A stretch of 5,910 nucleotides of DNA from CAZJNX01 sp964547415 (GTDB taxonomy: Bacteria > Pseudomonadota > Alphaproteobacteria > Rhizobiales > Amorphaceae), in assembly GCA_964547415.1 (NCBI GenBank), contig CAZJNX010000264.1:1-5910 (forward strand), in the 5' to 3' direction. How positions within the stretch are numbered: position 1 is the first letter of the stretch; the number at the start of each line of letters is the position of its first letter. Positions 5,717-5,910 of this stretch are shown in pieces. The translations under genes were made by a program, and so were the position numbers. The notes beneath the pieces were generated by a model, which saw only the letters and a program-made list of their open reading frames with translations, did not search any database and was not told the DNA's origin.

Positions 5717-5752
5717 GTATCCTCTTGAGCTTCTTCCCGTGCTTTCGTGGCG

Positions 5753-5767
5753 AGGAAGGAGATCGCC
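5753..5767 (+). promoter_or_regulatory. Strong ribosome binding site for the transposase
   Basis: AGGAAGGAG (5753-5761) is followed by 6 bases and ATG 5768. It is the best Shine-Dalgarno match in the window and fixes the transposase start. Confidence 0.75.
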
Positions 5768-5910
5768 ATGGCCAGAGGATCGACGAACGCCGCGTCAGCC
5801 AGACGGGACGCCGGCACGAAGCTCGCCCAGCAGCGTCTGAGCGTCCTGGAACTGGCGAAGGAACTGGGGAACGTGGCGGAGGCTTGCCGTCAGCGCGGCC
5901 TCGACCGCAC
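5768..5910 (+). CDS. Transposase N-terminus, IS481-like (3' cut by window edge)
   Basis: Forty-seven complete codons are visible, opening MARGSTNAASARRDAGTKLA, a basic and polar leader. The segment LSVLELAKELGNVAEACRQR (24-43), continuing GLDR, is a helix-turn-helix of the kind that opens IS481-group DDE transposases, where it binds the terminal inverted repeats; related proteins continue with a Phe-Tyr-x-Trp/Lys-rich helix and then the DDE catalytic domain, which would lie beyond the right edge. The start is set by a strong ribosome binding site six bases upstream. Codon use is less GC-biased than in the genes to the left (AGA, TCA, GGA, AAG), consistent with recent arrival. Related families such as IS3 share this helix-turn-helix, so group membership is likely but not certain. 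Whether the element is intact cannot be seen. Confidence 0.72.
   Translation, partial: MARGSTNAASARRDAGTKLAQQRLSVLELAKELGNVAEACRQRGLDR

Larger units (their letters stand above)
5705..5910 (+). mobile_element. Insertion sequence resembling the IS481 group, left part only
   Basis: A transposase N-terminus begins at 5768, and base composition shifts away from the very GC-rich flank just before it. IS481-family termini usually begin 5'-TGT; the TGTGATGGTAGAGTATCC starting at 5705 is the best candidate left end, 63 bases ahead of the transposase start. The right end lies outside the window, so the terminal inverted repeat and target duplication cannot be checked and the boundary is a guess. Confidence 0.5.

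Noticed and set aside
5483..5728. Small 81-codon plus-strand open frame
   Set aside because: TTG start without a ribosome binding site, no similarity recognised, and it runs across the strong inverted repeat and into the proposed IS terminus.
4018..5840. Long plus-strand frames running through mepA, the 17-bp array and the spacer
   Set aside because: They are shifted readings of mepA followed by the repeat; periodic Arg/Pro/Ala/His peptides follow from a 17-bp unit with no stop codon in any frame.

Overview
The DNA is extremely GC-rich and the codons of the recognisable genes almost always end in G or C, so nearly every frame on both strands is open and most long open frames mean nothing. 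Gene content (a COG3618-type lactonase, an IlvD/Edd sugar-acid dehydratase, a periplasmic MepA endopeptidase) fits a high-GC Proteobacterium. An alphaproteobacterium of Methylobacterium or Azospirillum type is my inference; no RNA gene or phylogenetic marker is present to prove it.

Layout. (1) 2-2588: two plus-strand genes in a tight operon. The first, cut by the left edge, is an amidohydrolase-fold lactonase. Four bases after its stop begins an intact 573-residue dehydratase of the L-arabinonate/D-xylonate type with all three [2Fe-2S] cysteines. Together they can hydrolyse an aldonolactone to an aldonic acid and dehydrate it to a 2-keto-3-deoxy acid, as in non-phosphorylative sugar catabolism. 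(2) 2589-3547: about 960 bases with no convincing gene. It holds two perfect 9-10 bp inverted repeats just after the operon (probable 3' end), and a diverged tandem duplication of a roughly 90-base element ending in mutually exclusive hairpins and a T-run. (3) 3548-5002: a secreted MepA-like murein endopeptidase with all metal-site motifs, but with about 170 Ala/Gly-rich residues inserted between the two halves of the active site. (4) 5003-5704: non-coding DNA with a minisatellite of thirteen 17-bp units (5178-5398) and two strong inverted repeats. (5) 5705-5910: the left end of an insertion sequence; a transposase N-terminus resembling the IS481 group starts at 5768 behind a strong ribosome binding site and runs off the window.

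The catabolic operon and mepA do not look functionally linked. The right half, with its long unexplained spacers, tandem repeats, low-complexity insertion and IS end, looks like a plastic segment. The best candidates for something undescribed are the tandem ~90-base element at 3225-3400, the 17-bp minisatellite with its partial two-unit alternation, and the split MepA active site.
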